The translations under genes were made by a program, and so were the position numbers. Shown one piece after another: positions 8,658-15,866 of a stretch of DNA of 21,316 nt (its first letter is position 1; every line of letters begins with the position of its first letter). The notes under the pieces are model-generated. The model saw only the letters and a list, made by a program, of their open reading frames with translations, had not been told where the DNA came from and ran no database searches. Origin of the DNA: JBOFDP01 sp051647125 (lineage in GTDB: Bacteria; Bacteroidota; Bacteroidia; Chitinophagales; Chitinophagaceae); assembly GCA_051647125.1 (NCBI GenBank), contig JBOFDP010000067.1, positions 1 to 21,316 of the forward strand, written 5' to 3'.

Positions 8658-9989
8658 CTATACCAAATTAAATATACCTTCATTTAACTGTTGTAAGGCG
8701 TCTTTTTTATGGTCCGTTGTTATAAGAATAGAAATATTATTTTTACTGCCTCCAAAAGAAACCATACGAATAGGAACTTTTAGCCCCCTAAAAATTTTCT
8801 GTAATACATTTTCTTCTTCTACCAAATGATACCCTACGATACATACAATTGTCATATTGTAATCTATCTCTACTTCACCAAGCTTTTTCAAGTCTCTTTC
8901 TATTTCATGTAAACACGAAGTATTATCAATAGTTAAAGATATAGCTACCTCAGAAGTTGTAATCATATCAATAGATGTTTTATAAGTTTCAAATACTTCA
9001 AACACTTTTTTCAGAAATCCATAAGCCAACAACATGCGGCTACTCTTAATTTTAATAGCTAAAATATCATCTTTAGCGGCTACGGCTTTAGCTCCAACAA
9101 ATTGATTTTTAGATACCGAAATAGTCGTTCCTTTTGCTTTAGGGTTCATGGTATTAAGTAACTTTACAGGAACATTTTTTTGCTGAGCTGGAAATATACA
9201 AGTAGGATGTAAAATTTTAGCCCCAAAATAAGCCAACTCCGCAGCTTCATCAAAATTAAGTTGTTCTATAGATTTAGTTTTGGTTACAATTCTTGGATCG
9301 TTATTATGCATACCGTCAATATCTGTCCATATCTCACATACTTGAGCTTTCAATACAGATGCGATAATAGAAGCCGTATAATCACTACCTCCTCGTTGTA
9401 AATTATCTACTTCCTTACGATGATTTCTACAAATATATCCTTGTGTAATATAAAGCTTCTTCCCTTTATTTTTAGAAATAAGATTCTTTAATTTTTTTTC
9501 TATATAAGGATAATCAGGTTCCCAATTTTCATTAAGCATCATAAAATCTAATGCTGGTAATAAAATATGATTTATTTGTTGCTCCTCTAAATAAAAAGAA
9601 AATAAATGAGTACTCATTAACTCCCCATGAGATAAAATATCTCTTTCTAATGCCTGGCTAAAAGATATTTTTGTAAATATTCTTAATATCTCAAAATGAC
9701 CTTTAATATATCGTTTCGCTTTGTTTTTGTATCTATCTAAGGAAAATAAACTATTGATAAAATTATCGCAATGTTTTTCTAAACTACTGATAACACTCAA
9801 TGCTTTTTGTGTCTCATTTTTGGAAATATGCGTAGCAATATCTACCAAAGTATTAGTAGTTTTTGACAATGCACTAAGTACAACAATTTTTGAACGATTA
9901 TCTTGGGTAACTAATTCTGCTACATGCTTCATTCTATGGGGTTCTCCTACGGATGTACCTCCAAATTTTAATACTGCAATTTGACTCAT
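8658..9989 (-). CDS. lysC: Aspartate kinase (monofunctional aspartokinase)
   Basis: This 443-aa enzyme phosphorylates aspartate, the first step towards lysine, threonine, methionine and diaminopimelate. I chose the ATG at 9989, giving MSQIAVLKFGGTSVG; a start at 10031 would add 14 residues unlike the family and overlap the ssb end. The kinase domain (about 1-285) contains KFGGTSVG (8-15), SHGELMS (120-126), RGGSDYTAS (199-207) and WTDIDG (221-226) followed by DPRIV. Two C-terminal ACT domains (about 305-443) are where feedback inhibitors bind in this family. There is no fused homoserine dehydrogenase. The start lies 25 nt after the ssb stop, implying co-transcription. No other lysine or threonine pathway gene is nearby, so the product serving as inhibitor cannot be read from context. 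Confidence 0.95.
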   Translation of the reverse strand: MSQIAVLKFGGTSVGEPHRMKHVAELVTQDNRSKIVVLSALSKTTNTLVDIATHISKNETQKALSVISSLEKHCDNFINSLFSLDRYKNKAKRYIKGHFEILRIFTKISFSQALERDILSHGELMSTHLFSFYLEEQQINHILLPALDFMMLNENWEPDYPYIEKKLKNLISKNKGKKLYITQGYICRNHRKEVDNLQRGGSDYTASIIASVLKAQVCEIWTDIDGMHNNDPRIVTKTKSIEQLNFDEAAELAYFGAKILHPTCIFPAQQKNVPVKLLNTMNPKAKGTTISVSKNQFVGAKAVAAKDDILAIKIKSSRMLLAYGFLKKVFEVFETYKTSIDMITTSEVAISLTIDNTSCLHEIERDLKKLGEVEIDYNMTIVCIVGYHLVEEENVLQKIFRGLKVPIRMVSFGGSKNNISILITTDHKKDALQQLNEGIFNLV

Positions 9990-10014
9990 ATATATATCTT
10001 TTTCATTAAATTTT

Positions 10015-10452
10015 TTAAAACGGTAAGTCATCTTCTACAGGGGTTTCAGAAATAGGTGGAACAGGAGCAAATTGATTTGAACTTGTAGGATTTGCTCCCG
10101 ACATAGGAATACTATTATTTGTATTGTCCACATTTTGTTTCGCACTCAATAACTGTATCTGGCTTATTCTTAATACTAAGGAGGCTCCATGCCTACCATC
10201 TTGGGTAGTATAGGTTCTCATATCAGGCGTACCTTCAAGATACACAAGTGTCCCCTTTTTTAAATAAGGCAATATTGCCATTCTCTCTGTCCAATAAGAA
10301 CATTCTACCCAAAGTGTTTTATCTTTAGTAGTTCCTGTGGCATCTTTAAATCTTTCTGTATGAGCTACACTAAAATTAATCACTGTTCTTCCATTAACAA
10401 CATTACTTAGAGCATCTTTTCCTAAATTGCCAATAACTGTCATCTTTATCAT
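10015..10452 (-). CDS. ssb: Single-stranded DNA-binding protein
   Basis: This 145-aa protein coats single-stranded DNA during replication and repair. Residues 1-105 form the OB fold, with recognisable MIKMTVIGNLGKDA, 'TVINFSVAHTERFKD' and 'WVECSYWTER' segments. A flexible Asn/Pro/Ser-rich linker leads to the acidic tip EDDLPF, which recruits partner proteins. The start at 10452 keeps the family-typical MIK beginning. The gene is divergent from rpsL, and aspartokinase follows 25 nt downstream on the same strand. I saw no clear TAnnTTTG box for it in the 161-nt gap to rpsL; a TATCTTTA sequence on the minus strand near 10516-10523 is only a near match. Confidence 0.97.
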   Translation of the reverse strand: MIKMTVIGNLGKDALSNVVNGRTVINFSVAHTERFKDATGTTKDKTLWVECSYWTERMAILPYLKKGTLVYLEGTPDMRTYTTQDGRHGASLVLRISQIQLLSAKQNVDNTNNSIPMSGANPTSSNQFAPVPPISETPVEDDLPF

Positions 10453-10544
10453 AATAAAACTAAATTTTGGTAGTAAAATTAATTATATTAATCATAAAAA
10501 AAGAACTTTCTTTAAAGATATGCTTTTAAAGAAAATAAAAAATA

Positions 10545-10575
10545 TTTGTTATGTCTAAAAAAACTGTTAAATTTG
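10545..10575 (+). promoter_or_regulatory. Promoter of rpsL-rpsG (-33 TTTG, -7 TAAATTTG)
   Basis: TTTG at 10545-10548 and TAAATTTG at 10568-10575 are separated by 19 nt. Both elements and the spacing match the Bacteroidota housekeeping promoter (-33 TTTG / -7 TAnnTTTG). It is the best promoter in the window, and it lies 38 nt before the rpsL ATG. Confidence 0.8.
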
Positions 10576-10613
10576 CGAACCTAAGATTTTGAGAAAAAAA
10601 ACATTATTAGAGA

Positions 10614-10994
10614 ATGCCTACTATACAACAGTTAATTCGTAAAGGAAGAGAAGTTATTAAATCGAAAAGTAAATCTCGTGCATTAGATTCATGTCCACAA
10701 AGACGTGGCGTTTGTACGCGTGTTTACACCACAACCCCTAAAAAACCCAATTCTGCTTTACGCAAAGTAGCCAAAGTAAGGCTAACCAACAAAATAGAAG
10801 TAATTGCTTATATACCTGGAGAAGGTCATAATTTGCAAGAACACTCTATTGTTCTTCTTAGAGGAGGTAGAGTAAAAGATTTACCAGGTGTACGTTATCA
10901 TATTGTACGAGGCAGTTTGGATACTACAGGAGTAAAAGATAGAAAACAAAGTCGTTCTAAATATGGCACTAAAAAAGAAAAAGCTAAAAAATAA
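10614..10994 (+). CDS. rpsL: 30S ribosomal protein S12
   Basis: This 126-aa protein belongs to the decoding centre of the 30S subunit. It aligns nearly without gaps to E. coli S12, including CPQRRGVCTRVYTTTPKKPN (27-46), PGEGHNLQEHS and RGGRVKDLPGVRYH. Lys43 and Lys88, the two classical streptomycin-resistance positions, are both wild-type, so the sequence predicts no S12-based streptomycin resistance. Asp89 is the residue methylthiolated by RimO in other bacteria. It is driven by the promoter at 10545-10575 and followed after 18 nt by rpsG. Confidence 0.99.
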   Translation: MPTIQQLIRKGREVIKSKSKSRALDSCPQRRGVCTRVYTTTPKKPNSALRKVAKVRLTNKIEVIAYIPGEGHNLQEHSIVLLRGGRVKDLPGVRYHIVRGSLDTTGVKDRKQSRSKYGTKKEKAKK

Positions 10995-11012
10995 AAGCAT
11001 AAAATTTAAGAT

Positions 11013-11477
11013 ATGAGAAAAGGTCAACCCAAGAAAAGGATTTTATTACCAGATCCAGTATATAATGATGCATTAGTTACTCGTTTTATTAATAATGTTA
11101 TGTGGGAAGGTAAAAAATCTATCGCTATGGATATTTTTTATGTTGCATTGGATCAAGCTGCTAAATTAACTAGCGAGGAGGGGTATGAAATATTTAAAAA
11201 GGCAGTACAAAATGTAACTCCTTTGGTAGAAGTAAAAGCACGCAGAGTAGGAGGTTCTACCTATCAAATACCTACACAAATACGCGCTGATAGAAGAATA
11301 TCTTTAGCCATAAAATGGTTAGTGCATTATGCAAGAGAAAGGCATGGTAAATCTATGTCTGACAAATTAGCTGCAGAGCTTGTTGCAGCTAGCCGTAATG
11401 AAGGTAATGCCTTTAAGAAAAAAGAAGATGTACATCGTATGGCAGAATCTAATAAAGCATTTGCCCATTTTAAATAA
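11013..11477 (+). CDS. rpsG: 30S ribosomal protein S7
   Basis: This 154-aa primary 16S rRNA-binding protein organises the 30S head. The N-terminus MRKGQPKKRILLPDPVYND and the later 'VEVKARRVGGSTYQIP', 'AIKWLVHYARERHGKSM' and 'VHRMAESNKAFAHFK' are typical of S7. The length is normal. The gene is followed by a rho-independent terminator at 11497-11533 instead of fusA, which normally continues this operon in Bacteroidota. Confidence 0.99.
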   Translation: MRKGQPKKRILLPDPVYNDALVTRFINNVMWEGKKSIAMDIFYVALDQAAKLTSEEGYEIFKKAVQNVTPLVEVKARRVGGSTYQIPTQIRADRRISLAIKWLVHYARERHGKSMSDKLAAELVAASRNEGNAFKKKEDVHRMAESNKAFAHFK

Positions 11478-11496
11478 AAAAAATTTTTTTTTCAAT

Positions 11497-11533
11497 AAAA
11501 AAAGCGTATCCATTATTTGGATATGCTTTTTTT
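11497..11533 (+). terminator. Rho-independent terminator after rpsL-rpsG
   Basis: GCGTATCC pairs with GGATATGC (one G-U pair) around a 7-nt loop. The stem is extended by seven A-T pairs and ends in a run of seven T. It starts 19 nt after the rpsG stop. Symmetric A and T tracts mean that it could also stop minus-strand transcription. Confidence 0.88.
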
Positions 11534-11588
11534 ATGATATCTACATTTTATTCTCAATGGTACTCCACTAAAATAAGAATTTATAACC

Positions 11589-11596
11589 TATCTTTG
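11589..11596 (+). promoter_or_regulatory. Probable -7 promoter box for the 99-aa gene / PF10136 pair
   Basis: TATCTTTG matches TAnnTTTG and lies 16 nt ahead of the ATG at 11613, giving a very short leader. It follows the rpsG terminator, so the pair downstream appears to be its own transcription unit. No clear -33 element is present. Confidence 0.55.
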
Positions 11597-11612
11597 TCTT
11601 AAAAGTTAAGAG

Positions 11613-11912
11613 ATGAAATATACACAAGCCACTTTTGATAATTTAAAAAAAATATTAGAAATGAATAGTTTTGAAGTACGGTTAGAAAAAGAAATCAAAA
11701 GCCGTTTTAAAAGTGGGCATTGTATTTTAGAAGAAAGGAAACTCATTATCATTAATAAATTTTTAGAATTGGGGGGACGCATTCAAATCCTATTAGAAAT
11801 CACTATTCAACTTAAAGACAATATACAACAAGACAAGTTCAATGAGCATCTTAAAAAATTTTATAATGAACATTGCCTACAAAAAAGAATTGAACTGAAT
11901 CAACAAATATGA
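11613..11912 (+). CDS. Conserved small protein of unknown function, coupled to the PF10136 membrane protein
   Basis: This 99-aa protein has no signal peptide and no membrane segment, so it is predicted to be cytoplasmic. It has a charged, helix-prone N-terminus (1-35), a central strand-like part with GHCILEERKLIIINKFL (35-51) and GGRIQILLEI (53-63), and a helical, charged C-terminus. I recognise the general look of a Bacteroidota protein that remains unnamed, but know no function for it. Its TGA stop overlaps the ATG of the next gene (ATGA at 11909-11912), so the two are translationally coupled and probably functionally linked. It has its own likely promoter at 11589-11596. Codon use looks like that of its neighbours. 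Confidence 0.85.
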   Translation: MKYTQATFDNLKKILEMNSFEVRLEKEIKSRFKSGHCILEERKLIIINKFLELGGRIQILLEITIQLKDNIQQDKFNEHLKKFYNEHCLQKRIELNQQI

Positions 11913-13891
11913 AACAAAAAAATATTATTAGTATACTTTACCAGATAGCAGAGAATCCTTGTCAAAATTCTCCTGAGAATCTTATTGACCTCATACAATC
12001 CTTTAATTTCGCCAATCAAAAAATTTTTAAAACTCAAAGTATTGAATTTTTAAAATTACTTAAAACAGAAGCTTTCCATAAACCCTTATCTATATATCTT
12101 TCTCATTTGTTTGTATATTATGATAATCCTTCTGACTATGCAGAAATAGGATACACACATAATAAAGGTTTTTTTAGTGAACTGTATACTAAAATTATTC
12201 AAAAAATACTTCCTCCTCTTAATAACGAAAAAAGTATAAGAGCTATTGTACGAGATTTATTTTTTGCTAATAGAAAAATTAAAACTGTATTTTTAAATCA
12301 AAGCCTTTTTAATGTAAAACAAATACTTCAATATATTTTTAAAAAGGAAGAAGATATTTTATTGCTAAACAATCAACAATATCGTCTTATTCTAATCAAT
12401 GCTTTACCTCTTTTGTCTATACGTATTGCGGCTATTGGTAGTGAAAAATTTTTTTTAGAAAATAATCTATCTATTATACACCATGCTAATGTTTTTCAAC
12501 AATTACATACTCTTATAACCAATTATTACCATCATATATTAAACCAATTATCCGTTGAGCAAGATATAGATACTATTCAGTATCACATACAGCAAATAAA
12601 AAAATTAATTCACCAAATACACGATTGTAAAAATACGATAGGAATAAACAGTTTATTTTTGTTGAAAGCCACCCAAGATATGACACAACGTATAGAACAA
12701 ATTATATCTATTCTACAGGCAAAATCATACAAAGACTATATTTCCCACAAAGCCATATTAATACAAAAAATAATAAAAGAGGAGGCTTCAAGATATGGTA
12801 TTAGCGGGTTTATGTCTCAAGAAATCCAACATATAAGTGCTAATATTGTAGAGAAAACTTCTATTGTAGGGGAAAATTACAGCACCACTACCTTATCAGA
12901 ATATAATACCATGTTTTATAAAGCACTAAAAGGAGGTATGATAATAGGATTATTTTCTTCTATAAAAATTCTTATTAGTTATGTTAATTTTCCTCCATTT
13001 GTACAAGGATTTTTATATGGGTTAAATTATGCAATAGCCTTCGTATTACTTTATCATTTTCATTTTATATTAGCTACAAAACAACCCGCTTATACTGCTG
13101 CAAAAATAGCTAAAGCACTAGAAAAAATAGATAGAAATAAGAAAAATTATTATCAATTTATTAAGGAAATTATGAGTATTACAAGAGCCCAATTTATCAG
13201 TATTATAGGCAATATTTCAGCGGCATTTCCTATTGCTATACTATGGTCTTTATTGTTTGCTCAAATTTTTGGACAGCCTATAGCTACTGAAGAGAAAGCC
13301 TATCATTTGATACACAATAATTATTTTATATCCGGTGGGGGAATGATATATGGTGCTATAGCTGGATTTTGGCTTATGATTTCTGGATTTATCTCTGGAT
13401 ATTTTGATAATCTTACATTAATTTCAAAAATTCCAGAACGTATAAGAAAACACCCTTATTTGATACGTATATTAAGTCCTCAAAAAATACAAAAAATTGC
13501 TGAATATACACAACACAATTTGGGAGGAATTATGGGTAATACTCTTCTTGGATTTTTACTAGGGCTTACTGCCACTTTTGGTAATTTCTTTGGGATTCCA
13601 GTAGATATTCGGCATATTGCATTTGCCTCTGCCAACGAAGGTTATGCATTCATTACTATCTTTAATAATATTAGTATCGGAGCTATAATTTTCTCGGTTT
13701 TAGGAGTTTTTGGTATAGGACTAATGAATGTATTAGTAAGCTTTTTTCTTACTATTTGGATAGCTATGAATACCCAAAGTCGTAAATTATCTGTATATGG
13801 TTACCTTTTAAAAGTCTTATTTTTTTATTTCTTACGACACCCATTACAGTTTTTTTACCCCCTTCGTGGAAAAAAGAAACCTACTTCTTAA
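11909..13891 (+). CDS. Polytopic membrane protein of the 'site-specific recombinase' (PF10136, Gcr-like) family
   Basis: The 660-aa protein has a helical, apparently soluble N-terminal half (1-335) and a membrane half with about six or seven hydrophobic segments (about 342-358, 365-388, 430-454, 472-497, 540-562, 583-620, 633-650). The features I recognise are ATKQPAYTAAKIA (389-401) just after a membrane segment, GNISAAFPIA (434-443), and FGIPVDIRHIAFASANEGYA (561-580). These match the family entered in databases as site-specific recombinase, originally from a Neisseria gene. It has none of the catalytic signatures of tyrosine or serine recombinases, so the enzyme name is probably wrong; transport or envelope function is inference. 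The start overlaps the 99-aa gene by ATGA. The stop shares a TTAA with the convergent gene at 13888. Confidence 0.82.
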   Translation: MKQKNIISILYQIAENPCQNSPENLIDLIQSFNFANQKIFKTQSIEFLKLLKTEAFHKPLSIYLSHLFVYYDNPSDYAEIGYTHNKGFFSELYTKIIQKILPPLNNEKSIRAIVRDLFFANRKIKTVFLNQSLFNVKQILQYIFKKEEDILLLNNQQYRLILINALPLLSIRIAAIGSEKFFLENNLSIIHHANVFQQLHTLITNYYHHILNQLSVEQDIDTIQYHIQQIKKLIHQIHDCKNTIGINSLFLLKATQDMTQRIEQIISILQAKSYKDYISHKAILIQKIIKEEASRYGISGFMSQEIQHISANIVEKTSIVGENYSTTTLSEYNTMFYKALKGGMIIGLFSSIKILISYVNFPPFVQGFLYGLNYAIAFVLLYHFHFILATKQPAYTAAKIAKALEKIDRNKKNYYQFIKEIMSITRAQFISIIGNISAAFPIAILWSLLFAQIFGQPIATEEKAYHLIHNNYFISGGGMIYGAIAGFWLMISGFISGYFDNLTLISKIPERIRKHPYLIRILSPQKIQKIAEYTQHNLGGIMGNTLLGFLLGLTATFGNFFGIPVDIRHIAFASANEGYAFITIFNNISIGAIIFSVLGVFGIGLMNVLVSFFLTIWIAMNTQSRKLSVYGYLLKVLFFYFLRHPLQFFYPLRGKKKPTS

Positions 13892-14211
13892 AAGATATTA
13901 CCAAAAAAATACCATTTTAAAATAATCGATATAAGACCATAAACTAACGTGATATAAAAAAGACCAAAGGCAAATTTATATTTTTTAAAATTAATTAAAA
14001 TAGCAAATAAAACACCATTTACTAAAAGCACAATAAAGGTTACAGGATTATATAAAACAGGTGATTCTGTACGTAATGCTAATAAAAACATATCATAAGA
14101 GATTCCTGTAGGTCTTACTCTAATTTGATAAAATGCCCAAAAGCTAAGCATTGGTAATAAACTTCCTACTAAAATGCCTACAAAAGTTTGATTGGTTTTA
14201 AAAGGTATCAT
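13888..14211 (-). CDS. Small membrane protein downstream of surE, function unknown
   Basis: This 107-aa protein has three likely membrane segments: about 10-29 ('FVGILVGSLLPMLSFWAFYQ'), about 57-75 and about 79-98. I do not recognise a named family. The start lies inside surE with a 14-nt overlap, so the protein is probably made by translational coupling. Small membrane proteins after surE, followed by lpxB, occur in other Bacteroidota (from memory); here the next gene is convergent and unrelated. Its TAA stop and the TAA stop of the plus-strand membrane protein overlap in one TTAA at 13888-13891. Confidence 0.75.
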   Translation of the reverse strand: MIPFKTNQTFVGILVGSLLPMLSFWAFYQIRVRPTGISYDMFLLALRTESPVLYNPVTFIVLLVNGVLFAILINFKKYKFAFGLFYITLVYGLISIILKWYFFGNIF

Positions 14212-14995
14212 ATTGTTTCAATTTTTGAAGTAAGGAATAATCTGTGGTATCTAATATTTTAATAGGTGTAATACTAATATATTTTTTTGAAGTAACAGAT
14301 ATATCTGTATCCTCTTTATTTTCTTCATGATTAATAAGATTTCCAGGAATCCAATAATAGTTTTCATTTTCAGGATCTGTTCCCTCTTGAAAGCTTTCTA
14401 TATATCTCCCCAAACATTGCCGTACAAGCTGTATACCTTTTATATTTTCTACATTGGGAATATTTACACTCAAACAAAAATATTTTTCTTGATTTTTTAT
14501 AGAAAATGTTTTTGTTATGATTTTTTCTACGTATTTCTTACAATAAGAAAAATTAAAATTCTCCTTACCTTCTACTAAAGAAAAAGCAATACTTGGGATT
14601 CCTTCTATGGCAGCACCTACAGCAGCACCTACAGTACCTGAATAAATATTAGCAATTGATAAATTGCCACCGTGATTAATACCAGAAAGACATAAATCTG
14701 GGGTACGAGGTAACAGTTTTCCTAGTGCTAATCTTACGCAATCTACAGGTGTACTAGCGCAAGCCCAAGCCTTTTTTATAGAGCTTTGAAACCCTTCATA
14801 AGACTTCACCTTTAAAGGAGGATAAATAGTAATAGAATGACTTGCGGCTGATCTTTCCCTATCAGGAGCTACCACGTATACATCTCCTAAATTAGAAGCT
14901 ATTTTTACCAAAGTATGTAAGCCCTCTGCATGTATTCCATCATCATTAGTTATTAGAATAATTGGGTTGTTAGATATTGGGGTTGTTATTTTCAT
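14198..14995 (-). CDS. surE: 5'/3'-nucleotidase SurE
   Basis: This 265-aa metal-dependent nucleotidase dephosphorylates nucleoside monophosphates. The active-site features are present: ILITNDDG (13-20) with metal-binding Asp18/Asp19, APDRERSAASHS (43-54) with Ser49, and LSGINHGGN (103-111) with Asn107. The motif YSGTVGAAVGAAIEG (118-132) has Gly127 where most homologues have Glu. The last 60 residues are variable, as in other Bacteroidota. The ATG overlaps the trmH stop (TAATG), and the small membrane protein overlaps its end by 14 nt, so all three are coupled. Confidence 0.96.
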   Translation of the reverse strand: MKITTPISNNPIILITNDDGIHAEGLHTLVKIASNLGDVYVVAPDRERSAASHSITIYPPLKVKSYEGFQSSIKKAWACASTPVDCVRLALGKLLPRTPDLCLSGINHGGNLSIANIYSGTVGAAVGAAIEGIPSIAFSLVEGKENFNFSYCKKYVEKIITKTFSIKNQEKYFCLSVNIPNVENIKGIQLVRQCLGRYIESFQEGTDPENENYYWIPGNLINHEENKEDTDISVTSKKYISITPIKILDTTDYSLLQKLKQYDTF

Positions 14996-15594
14996 TAGTC
15001 CATGATTATAGATTCATTAATATTCCATTGTTGCATAAGTGCTAATTGTACTTTATTAGAAAGTTTTCTTTGGTTGTAATGTCCTACTATACGTTTTTGT
15101 CGAAATGCTTCATAAAGACATACGGCACATGCTACAGAAATATTAAGAGATTTTATCATCCCTACTTGAGGGATAACAAAATTACCATCCGTATATTTTC
15201 TAATTTCTGGACTTACCCCTTCTTTTTCATTACCAAATACCAAAGCTATTTTCTTAGTAAAATCTACTTCAAAAACATCCTGTTGAACCTCTCCCAAGCA
15301 TGTACTCAGTATAATATCATATTTCTTTCTAATCACTTTAAAACAACTCTCCTCCTCCGTAAACTGATGTACTAAAACCCATTTTAAAGCACTTGAAGAA
15401 CTATTTTTACTAAATTTCTGATGAGGAATAATTTTCGTATTCAATACAAAAACTTCAGTAATTCCTATAGCATCACAAGTACGCATAACTGCTGAAATAT
15501 TATGTGGATCTGTAATATTCTCAAACACTACAGTAATATCAGGTTGTCTACAATTAAATACAGAAACTATACGTTGCTTTCTTTCTGGGGTCAT
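14995..15594 (-). CDS. trmH: tRNA (guanosine-2'-O)-methyltransferase TrmH
   Basis: This 199-aa SPOUT-class enzyme methylates the ribose of G18 in the tRNA D-loop using SAM. The three SpoU motifs are visible: NISAVMRTCDA (32-42, with catalytic Arg38), LVFGNEKEGVS (118-128) and IPQVGMIKSLNISVACA (141-157). The N-terminal MTPERKQRI...RQPDITVV and the C-terminal helical extension follow E. coli TrmH rather than RlmB or TrmL. It starts 9 nt after the DUF2795 gene and its TAA overlaps the surE ATG. Confidence 0.93.
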   Translation of the reverse strand: MTPERKQRIVSVFNCRQPDITVVFENITDPHNISAVMRTCDAIGITEVFVLNTKIIPHQKFSKNSSSSALKWVLVHQFTEEESCFKVIRKKYDIILSTCLGEVQQDVFEVDFTKKIALVFGNEKEGVSPEIRKYTDGNFVIPQVGMIKSLNISVACAVCLYEAFRQKRIVGHYNQRKLSNKVQLALMQQWNINESIIMD

Positions 15595-15603
15595 TATATT
15601 ATA

Positions 15604-15825
15604 CTAATATTCATCTTCATCAAAGAAAAAATCTGCCCTACTAGGATAATCTGCCCAAATATCTTCAATACTCTCGTACACATCCGTACCGTCTTCCAAT
15701 TGTTGCAAATTCTCCACAACTTCAGTAGGAGCTCCACTACGAATAGCATAATCTATTAATTCATCTTTTATAGCAGGCCAAGGGGCATCTTCAAGATGAG
15801 AAGCAAGTTCTAAAGTCCAAAACAT
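15604..15825 (-). CDS. DUF2795 domain protein, small acidic
   Basis: This is a 73-aa acidic, single-domain protein starting MFWTLELASHLEDAPWPAIK and ending DFFFDEDEY. The motifs APWPAIKDELIDYAIRSGAP (14-33) and 'ENLQQLEDGTDVYESIEDIW' match a short DUF2795 protein that I recognise as strongly conserved in Bacteroidota. Its function is unknown. I chose the ATG at 15825: the frame stays open to 15915, but the extra 30 residues are basic, AT-driven and overlap the sodA end. A TATATTCG box at 15854-15861 on the same strand supports this start. trmH follows after 9 nt. Confidence 0.9.
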   Translation of the reverse strand: MFWTLELASHLEDAPWPAIKDELIDYAIRSGAPTEVVENLQQLEDGTDVYESIEDIWADYPSRADFFFDEDEY

Positions 15826-15853
15826 CCTTATTCTAAATTTTAAAATTTTTGTG

Positions 15854-15861
15854 CGAATATA
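15854..15861 (-). promoter_or_regulatory. Possible -7 box for DUF2795-trmH-surE
   Basis: The minus strand reads TATATTCG, one base off the TAnnTTTG consensus. It is placed 28 nt ahead of the chosen ATG at 15825. No -33 element is evident, and read-through from sodA remains possible. Confidence 0.35.
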
Positions 15862-15866
15862 AAAAA

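Noticed and set aside
8611..8660. TATAGTA / TACTATA inverted arms between msrBA and lysC as a bidirectional terminator
   Set aside because: The arms have almost no G+C, are far apart and lack a clean T-tract; pairing would be weak.
9990..10031. Upstream start for aspartokinase at 10031
   Set aside because: It would overlap the ssb end and add 14 residues before the family-typical N-terminus that starts at 9989.
10508..10533. Inverted repeat TTCTTTAAAG / CTTTTAAAGAA between ssb and rpsL
   Set aside because: It is imperfect and made almost only of A and T in very AT-rich DNA; it could be chance, and no regulator is implied.
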